From Sporomusaceae bacterium (GTDB taxonomy: Bacteria; Bacillota; Negativicutes; Acidaminococcales; JAJUGR01), in contig JAJUGR010000003.1 of assembly GCA_029265905.1 (NCBI GenBank), forward strand, positions 62,001-126,000: 64,000 nt of DNA. Direction: 5' to 3'. The notes below the pieces were generated by a model. That model had not been told where the DNA came from and did no database searches. It saw nothing but the letters and a program-made list of their open reading frames with translations. Below are positions 62,998 to 64,000 of the stretch, in pieces. Each line of letters begins with the position of its first letter. The stretch's first letter is position 1. A program made the position numbers and the translations under genes.

Positions 62998-63149
62998 AAG
63001 ACAAACCATCCCAAGGCCGACCTGCACTAACGCCGACTAACGGGAGGTGGCTTGCCATGCACAACAATATCGATACATAGCCGCAGCTTGCTGGCACCCC
63101 GGCAACCTGACCGAGTCAATTTTGATATTACTGACAGGGGGTTATGCTT

Positions 63150-63338
63150 ATGTCCTCCCAAACGATCAAAATGCTTGCCGTTATCATTGCGCTGCTCGCC
63201 GGCCTTTACGTCTACAAAAATGCAAAAAACCGCGGCGGCTCGGGCGTTATGGCTTTCGGCTGGGCACTCGTCGTCATGTACTTTCCGATGCTCTTTTTCC
63301 CAGCCTACCTCCTCTTCCGACCCAAAAAAGCCAACTAA
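63150..63338 (+). CDS. Small two-span membrane protein
   Basis: This 62-residue protein has two hydrophobic segments (IKMLAVIIALLAGLYVY and GWALVVMYFPMLFFPAYLLF) with a basic loop between. ATG 63150 lies eight bases after CAGGGGG; an ATG 6 bp earlier is too close. No function is known to me. A seven-codon open frame with its own GGGAGG (63057-63080) precedes it. Confidence 0.7.
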   Translation: MSSQTIKMLAVIIALLAGLYVYKNAKNRGGSGVMAFGWALVVMYFPMLFFPAYLLFRPKKAN

Positions 63339-63377
63339 AAAACGTTCCCAAGCCACTGCGGCCTTGGGAACGTTTTT
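63338..63377. terminator. Bidirectional terminator
   Basis: Arms 63338-63352 and 63363-63377 (AAAAACGTTCCCAAG with its complement) end transcripts of the small membrane protein and of the convergent phosphatase gene, whose stop codon lies at the edge. Confidence 0.9.
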
Positions 63378-64000
63378 AGTTGTCAGGCGCTAGCTTGCGC
63401 CACGCATCAAACTGTTCTCCCCCTAGGGTAAAGGCTTTAACCCGCAACTCGCGCTCACTGACTTCCACCGTCAAGTAATTTGGCTCTTCCAGCGGGTTAT
63501 AAAACGCCGCATCCCACGCCTTCCTTTGAAAGCGGCTGTGCCGTCTTTCCCCGCTTCTCCCGGTAGTAAAGTAAACCGTTCCCACCTCTGCTTCATCGCG
63601 CCACACCCCGTCACGGATTGGAAAGGAACGGGCATAGACATGCTCATGGCCGGCAAAAACCACATCCACCCGATGCCTGTCCAGCACCGGCGCAAACGCT
63701 TGTTGCAGCTCCCACCCCGCATAAACCGCGCGGTTGTGGTACAGCGGCCGGTGGATGAACACCAGTTTCCACCGCCTGTCGGTCGCCGCCAAATCTTCTT
63801 CCAACCACGTTTTCTGCCACTCCAGCAACTGGTCTTTCGCTTCTTTTTCATCAAAAACCTGGCTGTCGAGGACAGCGAAATGCGCATCGCCATAATCAAA
63901 GGAATACACCCGGCCGCGCAAAGCCGCCGGCCCATTAGGGGGCACTGGGAAGAAGGACAGGTACAGCCGGGGCGGGACAACAGCCGCTTCTGCGCTGTAG
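63376..64000 (-). CDS. Metallophosphoesterase, purple acid phosphatase-like (5' part outside window)
   Basis: About 208 C-terminal codons are present, open to base 64000 without a start. The calcineurin-like metal motifs are visible: VFIHRPLYH and FAGHEHVYARSFP, and GTVYFTTGRSG further on. The spacing fits secreted purple-acid-phosphatase/PhoD-like hydrolases of phosphate esters. The N-terminal metal ligands (GDxH, GDxx) lie outside the window, so activity cannot be judged. Confidence 0.88.
   Translation of the reverse strand, partial: YSAEAAVVPPRLYLSFFPVPPNGPAALRGRVYSFDYGDAHFAVLDSQVFDEKEAKDQLLEWQKTWLEEDLAATDRRWKLVFIHRPLYHNRAVYAGWELQQAFAPVLDRHRVDVVFAGHEHVYARSFPIRDGVWRDEAEVGTVYFTTGRSGERRHSRFQRKAWDAAFYNPLEEPNYLTVEVSERELRVKAFTLGGEQFDAWRKLAPDN

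Noticed and set aside
63085..63125. SAM-I riboswitch fragment (CCGGCAACC-like)
   Set aside because: Only the short CCGGCAACC string fits; the kink-turn and other conserved joints of the S-box are missing.

Overview
The window is chromosomal DNA from an anaerobic Firmicute, GC-rich (roughly 55-60% by eye). The most likely home is a Negativicute related to Sporomusa. Three things point there: the gene order (yaaO-like / tmk / yaaR / holB / ricT / trmN6 / rsmI / abrB / metG / tatD / yabE / rnmV / rsmA, then ispE / purR / glmU / prs / pth) follows the origin-proximal order of Bacillus; the energy genes are ferredoxin-linked oxidoreductases and an FeFe-hydrogenase maturase; and two diguanylate cyclases occur with two c-di-GMP-I riboswitches. 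The class assignment is an inference. I recognised no rRNA, tRNA, CRISPR array or insertion sequence, and no broken gene. Only the two end genes are cut, by the window edges.

Layout. 1-6565 (- strand): pyruvate:ferredoxin oxidoreductase followed by three aconitase-superfamily genes (large, small, large). A divergent LacI-type regulator lies next to them, and two identical 16-bp palindromic operators sit at the nifJ promoter. 7967-24997 (- strand): diguanylate cyclase, acetyltransferases, then translation and envelope housekeeping genes (sua5-prmC-prfA-yqhQ-rpmE, radical SAM, pth, deacetylase, prs, glmU, ilvA, purR, a nucleotidyltransferase, a GntR regulator, ispE, cheW). 25168-37882: yitT (+), then rsmA-rnmV-yabE-tatD-metG (-), abrB (+), and rsmI-trmN6-ricT-holB-yaaR-tmk-decarboxylase (-), packed with 1-13 bp overlaps. 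37938-47818: a DegS-like kinase, a chemoreceptor behind a c-di-GMP riboswitch, mnmA, hydE (+), a PAS-GGDEF cyclase, a DEDDh exonuclease and a polar amino-acid ABC transporter. 48030-50623: a four-subunit 2-oxoacid:ferredoxin oxidoreductase.

50657-62051 is the accessory part. It holds three secreted paralogues, named here A, B and C, each with a signal peptide, an Arg/Glu/Gln-rich coiled-coil or charged segment, and one or two copies of a ~95-residue domain I do not recognise (motifs WHESR, WNDRFPGL, FWYRGTRIR, VFIRDD). Among them lie glycogen phosphorylase, two PF00756-type esterases, a 36-residue membrane peptide and two tandem ATP-grasp ligase-like proteins. Protein B is preceded by a second c-di-GMP-I riboswitch. 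The end of the window carries a secreted protein of unknown function, a 62-residue membrane protein and the 3' part of a purple-acid-phosphatase-like gene.

How it fits together. The sequence suggests a c-di-GMP circuit: two GGDEF proteins could make the second messenger, one riboswitch controls a chemoreceptor and the other a secreted coiled-coil protein. Their expression platforms look wired in opposite directions (receptor off, surface protein on, at high c-di-GMP), as expected for a motile-to-sessile switch. This wiring, the secreted protein family and the ATP-grasp/esterase island are the parts most worth following up.
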